Positions 1-7,319 of a stretch of DNA of 9,105 nucleotides are shown piece after piece. The notes beneath the pieces are model-generated. The model worked only from the letters and a program-made list of their open reading frames with translations, did not search any database and was not told the DNA's origin. The first letter of the stretch is position 1. Every line of letters begins with the position of its first letter. Location of the stretch: assembly GCA_030837265.1 (NCBI GenBank), contig JAUPKV010000365.1, positions 1 through 9,105 of the forward strand. The letters are read 5' to 3'. Position numbers and translations under genes: made by a program. Origin of the DNA: Methanobacteriota archaeon. Its GTDB lineage: Archaea; Halobacteriota; Methanosarcinia; Methanosarcinales; Methanosarcinaceae.

Positions 1-790
1 TTAAGCCGAGGACACGGTCTTCTATCATGTCTGTTCGGCCGACGCCGTTTTCTCCTGCAATTCCGTTCAGGGTCTTGATTAAATTATAGCCGGTGAATTT
101 TTCGCCGTCCAGGGAGATTGGGATGCCGGATTCGAAGGCAATATCAATAATCTTGGGGGTGTTGGGGGCGTTTTCGGGAGATTTGGTCCACTCGTAGATT
201 TCTTCGGGGGGGACAAAGGAGGGGTCTTCAAGGCGGCCGCCTTCGATGCTGCGGCTCCAGATGTTTTCGTCGACACTCCAGGGTTTGGATTTTGTGGCTT
301 CGACGGGGATGCCGTGTTCTTTGGCGTAGTTGATTTCCCATTCGCGGGTCAGGTTCATTTCACGCATGGGGGCGATTACTTCCATGTCGGTCTGGCGGAA
401 GACGGCTTCGAAACGGAGCTGGTCGTTGCCTTTTCCGGTGCAGCCGTGGGCAAGGGCTGTAGCTCCTTCTTTAATGGCTGCTTCTACTACTTTTTTAGCG
501 ATAAGAGGGCGGGCTACTGATGTACCCATAACGTAGCCTTCGTAGCTGCCGTTGGCTTTGATCAGGGGGAAGATGTAGTCTTTTACGAATTCTTCCTTTG
601 CTTCGATTGTGTAGTGCTTGTCGCTGATCTTCCGAGCTTTTACTTCAGCTTTTTCGATCTCTGCTTCGGGCTGGCCTACGTCGACTGATACTGTAATCAC
701 TTCGTCGTACCCGTACTTTTCTTTGAGGATGGGAATGCACACTGATGTGTCAAGCCCTCCGGAATATGCAAGTGCAACTTTCTTTGCCAT
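1..790 (-). CDS. argG: argininosuccinate synthase, N-terminal 263 residues (cut by window edge)
   Basis: Joins citrulline and aspartate, with ATP cleaved to AMP and pyrophosphate, to give argininosuccinate, the next-to-last step of arginine synthesis in the cytoplasm. Reading from the ATG at 790-788, the frame stays open to the window edge. The P-loop-like ATP pyrophosphatase motif AYSGGLDTS is at residues 8-16, followed by SVDVGQPE near 35-42, [11 protein letters not shown] at 89-99, [14 protein letters not shown] at 115-128 and the [14 protein letters not shown] signature at 172-185. All hallmark residues of the family are present. The family is usually about 395-400 residues long, so roughly one third (the C-terminal oligomerisation part) lies left of position 1. 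AGAGG (complement of 801-805) lies 10 bases upstream of the start, a slightly long spacing. The gene stands alone here, with its promoter in the divergent gap, and carAB, which supplies the carbamoyl phosphate for citrulline, is 1.8 kb upstream on the same strand. Confidence 0.97.
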   Translation of the reverse strand, partial: MAKKVALAYSGGLDTSVCIPILKEKYGYDEVITVSVDVGQPEAEIEKAEVKARKISDKHYTIEAKEEFVKDYIFPLIKANGSYEGYVMGTSVARPLIAKKVVEAAIKEGATALAHGCTGKGNDQLRFEAVFRQTDMEVIAPMREMNLTREWEINYAKEHGIPVEATKSKPWSVDENIWSRSIEGGRLEDPSFVPPEEIYEWTKSPENAPNTPKIIDIAFESGIPISLDGEKFTGYNLIKTLNGIAGENGVGRTDMIEDRVLGL

Positions 791-885
791 GATTTTGAAA
801 CCTCTTTATGGTTAGTGGATAATGGGTTAAAACAAATTGACAGATTAAATCGATGAGTTAAAACAAATGACATGTAAAAGTGAAG

Positions 886-899
886 TATTAAATAAATAT
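886..899 (-). promoter_or_regulatory. possible TATA box for argG
   Basis: On the minus strand these bases read ATATTTATTTAATA, a fair match to an archaeal TATA box. Initiation about 25 bases downstream would fall near 865-870, giving a leader of about 75-80 bases before the argG start. The region is AT-rich, so chance matches are likely; there is no direct evidence for the start site. Confidence 0.35.
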
Positions 900-976
900 C
901 TTCGGATGGCAGAATAAACATTTTCTCTGGAAATACGGAAAATCATAATTCCATACCTTCGCTGAAAAAATTCAGG

Positions 977-1060
977 GAATAGGAAAAGGGGAATAGGAAA
1001 AGATGAATGGGAAAAGATGAATGGGAAAAGAGGAATGGGAATAGATGAATGGGAAAGTCA
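977..1060. repeat. six 14-bp tandem repeats, purine-rich
   Basis: Six head-to-tail units start at 977, 991, 1005, 1019, 1033 and 1047. The consensus is GAATGGGAAAAGAT. The first two units have GAATAGGAAAAG instead, and the last degenerates to GAATGGGAAAGTCA. The plus strand is almost purely purine, with only the two T positions of the unit interrupting. A 14-bp period is not a multiple of three and the stretch is not in a gene, so it is not a protein repeat. It ends 11 bases before the TATA-like element of the rightward gene. Replication slippage is the simplest origin; a role as clustered binding sites is possible. Confidence 0.9.
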
Positions 1061-1071
1061 AGTTAAATACA

Positions 1072-1080
1072 TTTTTATAA
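1072..1080 (+). promoter_or_regulatory. possible TATA box for the lipocalin-like gene
   Basis: TTTTTATAA, just after the 14-bp array, resembles an archaeal TATA box. Initiation about 25 bases downstream, near 1100-1105, would place the 13-bp array in a leader of roughly 110 bases. A second candidate, CTATATTTATGG at 1172-1183, would instead give a nearly leaderless start just before the SD. The sequence alone does not decide between them. Confidence 0.35.
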
Positions 1081-1107
1081 TCTCTGTTATGTATGACTGT
1101 GAGAAAT

Positions 1108-1163
1108 ATGGGCTTCTAAGATGGACTTCTAAGATGGGCTTCTAAGTAGTGCTTCTTTCTAAG
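1108..1163 (+). repeat. 13-bp tandem repeats, ATGGGCTTCTAAG, with a degenerate fourth copy
   Basis: Units at 1108-1120, 1121-1133 (ATGGACTTCTAAG) and 1134-1146 differ at a single base. A longer degenerate copy, TAGTGCTTCTTTCTAAG, follows at 1147-1163. Each of the first three units contains ATG, one codon, TTC and TAA, that is a three-codon start-to-stop frame, and successive units are in different frames because the period is 13. The array lies 50 bases upstream of the start codon at 1214 and is probably in the transcribed leader if the TATA at 1072 is used. Confidence 0.85.
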
Positions 1164-1213
1164 TCCTTCTCCTATATTTATGGATAGGCCTGTACTTATC
1201 AGGGGTATTATAG

Positions 1214-2380
1214 ATGAATATTCTAAAGACAGTGAAATCAGTGATTTTGGTATTACTTTTTGTAATAATCTTTTCTGGGGTTTCGCTTGCGGATTCCAGT
1301 AACAGCTTTTATAAAGAACTCAAGAAGATTGATGTTTTTCATCCTCCGACAGACAGTACCCGGATTCCTTTGTACAATGAATGGCACTACTTCAACGTAG
1401 TGGATGAAAAACAGCAACTTTCACTTATCTGCGTACTTAAACTTAATGGGGCTTTGGATGCATCACAGGTATTACTTGCCTGTTATTTCAACGATGGGAG
1501 TTCAAATACCTATTTTAATGCTTATCCCCTAAGCATTGCGCAATATTCTTCGAAAACTCCGGACGTCACGATAAACAATAGTAGCATCAAATTGACTCCG
1601 GAGGGTTATTCCGTACATATCGTATCTGAAGACGGAACGAGAGCTCTTGACGCGTTGTTTAAACCGGAAGCTGAACCTTCTCATGAATTCAGCACTCCCA
1701 GCTTACCGAATGGGGGAGTTATCAAATGGATAGTGGCTTCACCAAAAATGAAAGTTAACGGAAAATACACACTTAATGGGAAAGAGTATACCCTGAAGAA
1801 TGCAATCGGTTATCATGACCACAACTGGGGATACTGGAATTGGAGAGACCTGGGCTGGGATTGGGGTCAGGTTACGGAGTCCAAAAACAGTCTGAATGGA
1901 AATGACATCGGAAAATATTCGATTAACTTTGGAAATATAACTGATCCCGATGACACTCAATCATTTAATTCAGACCTGAATCTGTGGAGTGACCGTAAAG
2001 TTATTGCCACTTTTACTAAAAAGGAGATGCGAGTTGAACATTATAACTTTAATTCTCAAGACATTCCGATTTCCCAGGTGCTTTTCCTACCCGGAAACAG
2101 TTTCCCTCTGCCTTTTAACACCAAAATAAACGTTTCGTCCAGGTCAGGAGATTATCTCAACATAAATTTCACTACAGATTTTGCACGTTCTTCTGCAATT
2201 CCGATAACAATACCAACGCTTGATACAAATGGAAATATGGTGACGGAATTCAGGATAATCTGGGAAATGAGAGGAACCTATCAGGTTAATGGGGAAATAA
2301 AAGGAAAGCCAATTTCATTTACTTCCAACGGGTTCATGGAATATGTAGCTGGGGACGCAGTACTGCCTCAGGTTAGATAG
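1214..2380 (+). CDS. exported lipocalin-like protein of the CrtC/AttH type
   Basis: The 388-residue protein begins with a classic export signal: MNILKTVKSV, a hydrophobic core at about residues 9-22 and a likely signal peptidase site after SLA at 24-26. The mature part resembles the two-domain lipocalin-like fold of carotenoid 1,2-hydratase (CrtC), AttH and related proteins. It has NEWHYF at 55-60 (the family's E-W-pair near the N-terminus), GYHDHNWG at 199-206 followed by the Trp-rich WNWRDLGWDWG at 208-218, and a closing GFMEYV at 373-378. The HDH and Trp positions line the cavity or active site in characterised relatives. The start is supported by AGGGG at 1201-1205, 8 bases before the ATG. 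The substrate is unknown: relatives hydrate carotenoid double bonds or shape pericyclic reactions, while others have no known activity. Location outside the membrane is inferred. The gene stands alone and converges on carB. Fold assignment is by motif only. Confidence 0.8.
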   Translation: MNILKTVKSVILVLLFVIIFSGVSLADSSNSFYKELKKIDVFHPPTDSTRIPLYNEWHYFNVVDEKQQLSLICVLKLNGALDASQVLLACYFNDGSSNTYFNAYPLSIAQYSSKTPDVTINNSSIKLTPEGYSVHIVSEDGTRALDALFKPEAEPSHEFSTPSLPNGGVIKWIVASPKMKVNGKYTLNGKEYTLKNAIGYHDHNWGYWNWRDLGWDWGQVTESKNSLNGNDIGKYSINFGNITDPDDTQSFNSDLNLWSDRKVIATFTKKEMRVEHYNFNSQDIPISQVLFLPGNSFPLPFNTKINVSSRSGDYLNINFTTDFARSSAIPITIPTLDTNGNMVTEFRIIWEMRGTYQVNGEIKGKPISFTSNGFMEYVAGDAVLPQVR

Positions 2381-2426
2381 AATGATGAAATTTTGCTTCG
2401 GCAAGAAAACAGATTTTGAAAATCGC

Positions 2427-2465
2427 TGTAAAATCATTGTACAACGATTTTGCATTTTATTTTTT
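2427..2465. terminator. hairpin between convergent genes, probably serving both strands
   Basis: Bases 2427-2454 form a stem centred between 2440 and 2441. Fourteen positions face each other, with one A/C mismatch (2436/2445) and one T/G wobble (2429/2452). The core TTGTACAA is perfectly palindromic. On the plus strand it is followed by the T-rich run TTTATTTTTTG at 2455-2465. Read on the minus strand, the downstream side is also T-rich (complement of 2403-2424). The site lies 47 bases after the lipocalin-like stop and 118 bases beyond the carB stop, which suits a shared terminator. A 14-bp hairpin without a tight loop could instead be a protein-binding palindrome. Confidence 0.5.
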
Positions 2466-2571
2466 GCCTGGGAGGACACAAAGTGACAATGACCCCAAAC
2501 CAGGCTATTATTTATGCGAGAGTAAGGTTTCTACTTACATTCATTAGTTTAGCTTAATGTTCCATGTAATA

Positions 2572-5500
2572 TCAGTTGAGAGTTCCCTGATTTTTGTTTT
2601 GTTTTGGCAGTTCGATCTTACTTTCCTGCTCCATCATACTTTCCTTTTCGGCTTTGTTTGCCTCTTCCATCTCTTTGTGGTACTCGTTGATGGATTTGAT
2701 TGTAAGGTCTTCGCCTTTCTTCATGGTTTCGATGGCATCGGCTGCAGCCTGTGCTGCCTGGATAGTAGTAATATACGGGACTTTGAAGTCCACTGCTGCC
2801 CGCCTGATCCTATAACCGTCCTTGCGGGACTCTTTGCTTGTTGGGGTGTTGATTATAAGGTCGACTTCGTCCCTGCGCATCATATCTATGACGTTTGGGC
2901 TTCCTTCGTGAACCTTCATTACTGTGTTCATGAAGATCCCGCGCTCTTTAAGGTACTTCACAGTGCCCTCCGTGCCCATCAGTTCAAGACCGGCTGCCTG
3001 CAATTTCCGGGCGACTTCCACAAGTTCGGTTTTGTCTGCATTGCTGATGGAGAGGAAAACTTTTCCGGTAAGGGGCAGGAGGTTATCGGCTGCAAGCTCT
3101 GCCTTAAAGTATGCCCTTCCGAAATCGTAGTCGATTCCCATGACTTCGCCCGTACTCTTCATTTCCGGGCCGAGTACCGGGTCGGCTCCTGGCAGTTTGT
3201 CAAAGGGCAGGATGACTTCTTTAATCGAAACGTGTCTGGGTTTTGGCTCATCCGTATATCCCAGCTCCTTTAAGCTGTGCCCTGCAATCACTTTGGCGGC
3301 AATCTTTGCAAGCGGGATTCCTACGGCTTTTGAGACAAAGGGAATTGTCCTGCTTGAGCGCGGGTTTGCTTCAAGCACGTAGACTTTACCGTCTTTTTCT
3401 GCCATCTGGATATTGATCAGCCCTTTTACCTTGAGTGCAAGGGCAATCTTCCGGGTATAGGCCCTTACCTGGTCAAGAGTCTCAGGAGAGAGATACTGGG
3501 GAGGAATTACACAGGCTGAGTCTCCGGAATGTACGCCGGCTTCTTCGATGTGCTCCATGATTGCCCCGATAAGCACTTCTTCCTGGTCGCAGACTGCGTC
3601 CACGTCAATCTCGCAGGCAGCTTCAAGGAAATCATCAATCAGGATCGGATGCTCTGGAGAGACTCTCACTGCTTCTTTCATATAGCGTTCGAGGTCGATT
3701 TCGTCATACACGATCTCCATCGCCCGCCCGCCGAGTACATAGGAGGGGCGCACAAGGACAGGGAAACCGATCCGCTTTGCAACCTCAATTGCTTCCTTAT
3801 GGGAAGTTGCATATCCGCCTTCAGGCTGTGGGATCCCGAGCTTTTGCATAAGGAGATAGAATTTCTCCCTGTCTTCGGCAAGGTCCATGTCGTCAGGGTC
3901 AGTGCCCATAATTACAGTATCAAGATCGGTCCTGCGCTTTAATTCGCGCTTCAGTGGAAGTGCAAGGTTTACCGAGGTCTGGCCTCCGAACTGTACCAGG
4001 ACTCCGTCAGGCCTCTCACGTTCGATCACGTTCATTACGTATTCCAGAGTGAGAGGTTCGAAAAAGAGCTTGTCAGAGGTATCAAAGTCCGTAGACACAG
4101 TCTCCGGGTTGTTATTAATAATATGGGTCTCTATTCCTTCTTCTCTAAGAGCAGCGACTGCGTGCACAGTGCAGTAGTCAAATTCGATACCCTGTCCTAT
4201 CCTGATCGGCCCTGCACCGAGGATAAGGATCTTTTTCCGGTCAGTAGGGTTTGTTTCACAGACGTCTTCGTAAGTAGAGTAATAATAAGGAGTAGCTGCC
4301 TGGAATTCGGCTGCACAGGTGTCCACCATCTTGAAGGTAGCCACACTGCCTGCTGCATGCCTGAGGTCGCTTATTTCCTGCCAGGTCTTACCGGTCAGTT
4401 CCGCAAGGCGAATATCCGGGAATCCCATGGTTTTTGCTTCACACAGCAATTCAGTAGTTAATTCTTCTCCTCGAATGCGCTTTTCCATATCCGTGATCTT
4501 TTTCATTTTAGAGATAAAGAAGGGATTGATGCTTGAAAGTTCGGCAATTTCTTTTACCGACATGCCTTTTTCCAGCGCATCGAAAATAACGAAAAGCCGC
4601 TCACTTGTCGGGGTTTTAAGCAGAGTTTTAATTTCCGCTTCTTCCCAGTGCTTTATACCCAGCTGATTATCGATATCAAGGGACTTAAAAGCTTTTAATA
4701 GTGACTCTTCCATTGTCCTGCCTATTGCCATGACCTCTCCGGTACTTTTCATAGCTGTTGTCAGGGTCTTGTCTGCAGTTACAAATTTGTCAAAAGGCCA
4801 CCTGGGGATCTTGGTAATCACATAGTCCAGAGCCGGCTCAAAAGAAGCAGGGGTGCTCTTGGTAACGTTATTTATGATTTCATCAAGAGTCATGCCGATT
4901 GCAATCTTTGCGGTCACACGGGCAATCGGATAACCCGTTGCTTTGGATGCAAGGGCTGAGGACCGCGAAACCCTTGGATTTACTTCTACAACACGGTAGT
5001 CGCCTTTTTTTAAGGCATACTGGATATTGCACCCTCCTTCGATCTTGAGGGCGCGGATAATCTTGATTGAGGCACTCCTGAGCATCTGGTGCTCTGCATC
5101 GGTCAGAGTCTGAGATGGGGCAACAACTACCGATTCCCCGGTGTGCACTCCCATGGCATCAATATTTTCCATGTTACAGATCACGATGCAGGTATCGTTT
5201 GCATCCCTCATGACCTCATACTCAACTTCTGCCCATCCGAGCACGCTTTCTTCAATAAGCACCTGGGAAATGCGGCTGCGCCTGAGCCCGCGTTCCGTGA
5301 TTTCAAGCAGTTCTTCCTTCGTGCGGGCAATTCCGCCTCCAGCCCCGCCGAGAGTGTAAGCCGGACGGATGATTAAGGGCAGGCCAAGTTCCTCTACAAC
5401 CTCTTCTGCCTCTTTTAAAGTGTGGACTGCACGGCTTAAGGGAACCTTTTCTCCTATCCTGAGCATTGTTTCTTTGAATAGTTCCCTATCTTCCGTATTT

Positions 5501-5871
5501 TTGATGGCTTCGACAGGGGTCCCAAGAGTCTGAACCCCATATTTATCAAGGACGCCCATTTCTGCAAGCTCACTTGTGATATTCAGGCCTGTCTGCCCTC
5601 CAATGCCTGCAACAATTCCATCGGGGCGCTCTTTTTCAATAATCTTTTCAATAATCTTTGCATCAAGGGGTTCTATGTATATCGCATCCGCCATCTCGGG
5701 GTCTGTCATGATGGTTGCCGGATTTGAGTTAACAAGTACAACCTGCACGCCTTCTTCTTTTAGAGACCTGCATGCCTGGCTGCCTGAAAAGTCGAATTCT
5801 GCAGCCTGCCCGATAACTATAGGCCCCGAACCTATAAGCAGGACTTTTTTTATGTCCTCGCGCCTGGGCAT
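2572..5871 (-). CDS. carB: carbamoyl-phosphate synthase, large (synthetase) subunit
   Basis: Uses ammonia delivered by CarA, bicarbonate and two ATP to make carbamoyl phosphate for pyrimidines and arginine. The 1099 residues show the full duplicated layout. The carboxyphosphate half (about 1-400) has IGSGPIVIGQAAEFD at 13-27, GGAGGG at 175-180 and EVNPR at 296-300. The oligomerisation region is about 401-545. The carbamoyl-phosphate half (about 546-930) has LGAGPIRIGQGIEFDY at 551-566 and EANPR at 834-838. An MGS-like regulatory domain is at about 931-1066. In that domain K947, T967, T970, K986 and N1008 align, at a constant offset of 7, with nucleotide-binding residues of the E. coli enzyme (K954, T974, T977, K993, N1015), so feedback by UMP or a similar nucleotide is plausible. 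The E. coli protein ends at the equivalent of residue 1066; here about 33 charged residues follow. The start MPRREDIKKV matches the family start and has a strong SD. Confidence 0.98.
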   Translation of the reverse strand: MPRREDIKKVLLIGSGPIVIGQAAEFDFSGSQACRSLKEEGVQVVLVNSNPATIMTDPEMADAIYIEPLDAKIIEKIIEKERPDGIVAGIGGQTGLNITSELAEMGVLDKYGVQTLGTPVEAIKNTEDRELFKETMLRIGEKVPLSRAVHTLKEAEEVVEELGLPLIIRPAYTLGGAGGGIARTKEELLEITERGLRRSRISQVLIEESVLGWAEVEYEVMRDANDTCIVICNMENIDAMGVHTGESVVVAPSQTLTDAEHQMLRSASIKIIRALKIEGGCNIQYALKKGDYRVVEVNPRVSRSSALASKATGYPIARVTAKIAIGMTLDEIINNVTKSTPASFEPALDYVITKIPRWPFDKFVTADKTLTTAMKSTGEVMAIGRTMEESLLKAFKSLDIDNQLGIKHWEEAEIKTLLKTPTSERLFVIFDALEKGMSVKEIAELSSINPFFISKMKKITDMEKRIRGEELTTELLCEAKTMGFPDIRLAELTGKTWQEISDLRHAAGSVATFKMVDTCAAEFQAATPYYYSTYEDVCETNPTDRKKILILGAGPIRIGQGIEFDYCTVHAVAALREEGIETHIINNNPETVSTDFDTSDKLFFEPLTLEYVMNVIERERPDGVLVQFGGQTSVNLALPLKRELKRRTDLDTVIMGTDPDDMDLAEDREKFYLLMQKLGIPQPEGGYATSHKEAIEVAKRIGFPVLVRPSYVLGGRAMEIVYDEIDLERYMKEAVRVSPEHPILIDDFLEAACEIDVDAVCDQEEVLIGAIMEHIEEAGVHSGDSACVIPPQYLSPETLDQVRAYTRKIALALKVKGLINIQMAEKDGKVYVLEANPRSSRTIPFVSKAVGIPLAKIAAKVIAGHSLKELGYTDEPKPRHVSIKEVILPFDKLPGADPVLGPEMKSTGEVMGIDYDFGRAYFKAELAADNLLPLTGKVFLSISNADKTELVEVARKLQAAGLELMGTEGTVKYLKERGIFMNTVMKVHEGSPNVIDMMRRDEVDLIINTPTSKESRKDGYRIRRAAVDFKVPYITTIQAAQAAADAIETMKKGEDLTIKSINEYHKEMEEANKAEKESMMEQESKIELPKQNKNQGTLN

Positions 5872-6977
5872 TATGCCTCACCTCCGAGGACTTTTACAAC
5901 CTTGCCGAAGAACGTTTCCTCGGTATCCATCGGCCCTGCCTGGGCTTCGGGATGGAACTGCACACTGAATATGTCCAGGTCTTTATGGGCAACTCCTTCT
6001 ACGGTATTGTCATTTGCATTCAGGTACTTGACGTACAGTCCCGTGCCGTCAAGAGAATCCGCATCAGCTGCATACCCATGGTTTTGCGAAGTTATGAAAA
6101 CCTTGTTTTCAATAAGGTCTTTTACAGGCTGGTTTCCTCCCCTGTGCCCGAATTTCAGCTTGTAAGTCCTTCCTCCCATGGCAAGGGAGATGATTTGATG
6201 CCCAAAACAGATTCCACAGACCGGAATCGTGCCTGCGAAGGCTTTAACGGCATTAATTGCATCTACTGCTTTTTCAGGGTCTCCGGGCCCGTTTGAGACA
6301 AAAAGAAGGTCCGGTTCGTAGCCTGCAATTTCCGAGGGTTTTGTGGTAGCAGGAACCAGTGTAAGGTCAATTCCCCGTTTATGCAGGTTATTTATGATAT
6401 TGCGCTTTATCCCGAGGTCCACTACAACTGCATGTTTTCGCCTGCTGCCCTTCCAGACTCCTTCTGCTCCGGGAATAAAACGGGGTTCTTTACAGGTAAC
6501 AAGGGCAATCAACTCCTCATCTGTCATTTGCGGGAAATTCCTTGCCACTTCCACAGCCTCTTCCCCATCATCGCTACCAGTGATCAGGGCTGCTCGCATC
6601 GTCCCGCGTTCCCTTGTCCTGATTGTAAGCATACGGCTATCTACGCCTTCAATTCCTGGTTTTCCTTCGTCTTCTAAAAATTTGTGGATAGAACGAGTTG
6701 ATTTATAGTGATATGGATTTTTACATGCTTCCCGGACAACAAGTCCTTCCGCATGGATGTTGTCTGATTGGAAACGCTCCCCACTGACACCATAGTTCCC
6801 TATCAGGGGGTAGGTGAACATCAATATCTGACCCTTATAAGAAGGATCAGTCAGTGCCTCCTCATATCCTGTGAATTGAGTGGTAAAAACAAGTTCGCCG
6901 CAAGCCGTGCCTTCTGCACCAAAACCGGTGCCCCTAATAACTGTTCCGTCTTCTAAGCCTAGTACTGCTTTCATCAT
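5871..6977 (-). CDS. carA: carbamoyl-phosphate synthase, small (glutaminase) subunit
   Basis: Hydrolyses glutamine and passes ammonia to CarB. The 368 residues comprise an N-terminal CarA-specific domain (about 1-150: LEDGTVIRGTGFG at 8-20, TGYEEALTDPSYKGQI at 36-51, YPLIGNYG at 56-63) and a class I glutamine amidotransferase domain (about 180-368). The catalytic triad is Cys257 in GICFGHQ (255-261), His342 and Glu344 in FHPEA (341-345); FVSNGPGDP is at 226-234. Many relatives have Leu where Phe258 follows the cysteine; this neighbour position is not catalytic. Length is near the E. coli 382. Two ATGs stand in tandem. The only SD-like bases, AGGT (complement of 6982-6985), lie 4 bases from the first ATG but 7 from the second (6974-6972), the same spacing as for carB, so MKAVLGLEDG may be the real start. 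It is the first gene of the carAB operon, overlapping carB by one base. Confidence 0.97.
   Translation of the reverse strand: MMKAVLGLEDGTVIRGTGFGAEGTACGELVFTTQFTGYEEALTDPSYKGQILMFTYPLIGNYGVSGERFQSDNIHAEGLVVREACKNPYHYKSTRSIHKFLEDEGKPGIEGVDSRMLTIRTRERGTMRAALITGSDDGEEAVEVARNFPQMTDEELIALVTCKEPRFIPGAEGVWKGSRRKHAVVVDLGIKRNIINNLHKRGIDLTLVPATTKPSEIAGYEPDLLFVSNGPGDPEKAVDAINAVKAFAGTIPVCGICFGHQIISLAMGGRTYKLKFGHRGGNQPVKDLIENKVFITSQNHGYAADADSLDGTGLYVKYLNANDNTVEGVAHKDLDIFSVQFHPEAQAGPMDTEETFFGKVVKVLGGEA
5879..5886 (-). promoter_or_regulatory. strong Shine-Dalgarno site for carB inside the end of carA
   Basis: On the minus strand these bases read GGAGGTGA, a full match to the 3' end of archaeal 16S rRNA, 7 bases before the carB ATG. 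It is formed by the last glycine and glutamate codons of carA. Together with the carA stop TAA sharing its final A with the carB ATG (TAATG, overlap at 5871), it indicates translational coupling and near-equal synthesis of the two subunits. Confidence 0.9.
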
Positions 6978-6995
6978 CTGAACCTGCGATTAAAT

Positions 6996-7026
6996 GTCAT
7001 AAGTCATGTATAAGTTTTACTATGAC
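6996..7026. repeat. GTCAT/ATGAC half-sites in the carA leader, possible operator
   Basis: GTCATA at 6996-7001 and TATGAC at 7021-7026 form a perfect 6-bp inverted repeat around 19 bases. A second GTCAT lies at 7003-7007, so the same half-site occurs three times in 31 bases. The cluster sits between the likely carA transcription start and the start codon, where a bound repressor or an RNA hairpin could act. The half-sites are short and the DNA AT-rich, so chance is a real alternative. Confidence 0.3.
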
Positions 7027-7068
7027 TTTCCGATTTCCTGAATTAAATACATTTCTTTAATATTTTAA

Positions 7069-7076
7069 TATATAAA
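7069..7076 (-). promoter_or_regulatory. likely TATA box of the carAB operon
   Basis: On the minus strand these bases read TTTATATA, close to the archaeal consensus, preceded by the purine-rich GAAAGA that can serve as the TFB recognition element. Initiation about 25 bases downstream would fall near 7045, giving a leader of about 70 bases to carA. It is the best such match upstream of carA, but the surrounding DNA is very AT-rich. Confidence 0.5.
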
Positions 7077-7145
7077 TCTTTCAATTAAATTGATTATTTC
7101 TTATTTGAGCTTCTTTAGCTCGCTAAACTACTTTTCTTAAAGTGA

Positions 7146-7280
7146 GAGCTCCCTAAAATTAGAACAGAAGGAGGGGGTGAATCCCTGGGGGAGCAAAAGT
7201 ACTCTCTTCTGAACAAGAAGTACAATGAATACAATCCTGTTGCGATCAGTACCGGATCAACATTTACAGAGGACAACTAA
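7146..7280 (+). pseudogene. 44-codon open frame without a start codon, possible gene remnant
   Basis: The frame between TGA (7143-7145) and TAA (7278-7280) reads as ordinary-looking protein and includes GEQKYSLLNKKYNEYNPVA and ends STGSTFTEDN. It has no ATG, GTG or TTG start, so it can only be the tail of a lost gene or chance. The base composition is richer in G and C than the surroundings, which favours a coding past. I do not recognise the family. Confidence 0.25.
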
Positions 7281-7319
7281 CAAGAACTAACAATATTATA
7301 TTATCCCGGAGGATACGAG

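Larger units (their letters stand above)
791..1213. other. divergent intergenic region between argG and the lipocalin-like gene
   Basis: These 423 bases separate two outward-facing genes. They hold the argG leader and a possible minus-strand TATA element (886-899), then a purine-rich 14-bp tandem array (977-1060), a plus-strand TATA element (about 1072-1080), a 13-bp tandem array (1108-1163) and the SD AGGGG (1201-1205) of the rightward gene. No open frame here looks like a protein. The two repeat arrays differ in unit length and sequence, so they arose separately. Confidence 0.8.

Noticed and set aside
697..921. A 74-codon minus-strand frame starting upstream of argG and overlapping its beginning
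   Set aside because: It runs out of frame through the conserved argG N-terminus, its first part is low-complexity translation of AT-rich DNA, and it would start upstream of the likely argG transcription start.
977..1163. CRISPR-like array
   Set aside because: The repeats are only 13-14 bp and directly adjacent with no unique spacers, and no cas gene is nearby.
2466..2505. GCCTGG / CCAGGC inverted repeat in the convergent gap
   Set aside because: Only 6 bp with a 28-base loop; the neighbouring 14-bp hairpin is a far better structural candidate.
2557..3273. A 238-codon plus-strand open frame antisense to the end of carB
   Set aside because: It is the complement of well-conserved carB codons, rich in Phe, Cys and His as typical of antisense frames, with no SD and no family resemblance.
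3529..3942. Other long antisense open frames within carB and carA (for example 3529-3942, 5576-5968, 6343-6708)
   Set aside because: All lie opposite conserved coding sequence, lack SD sites and show no domain signature; they follow from the GC-richer codon use of carAB.
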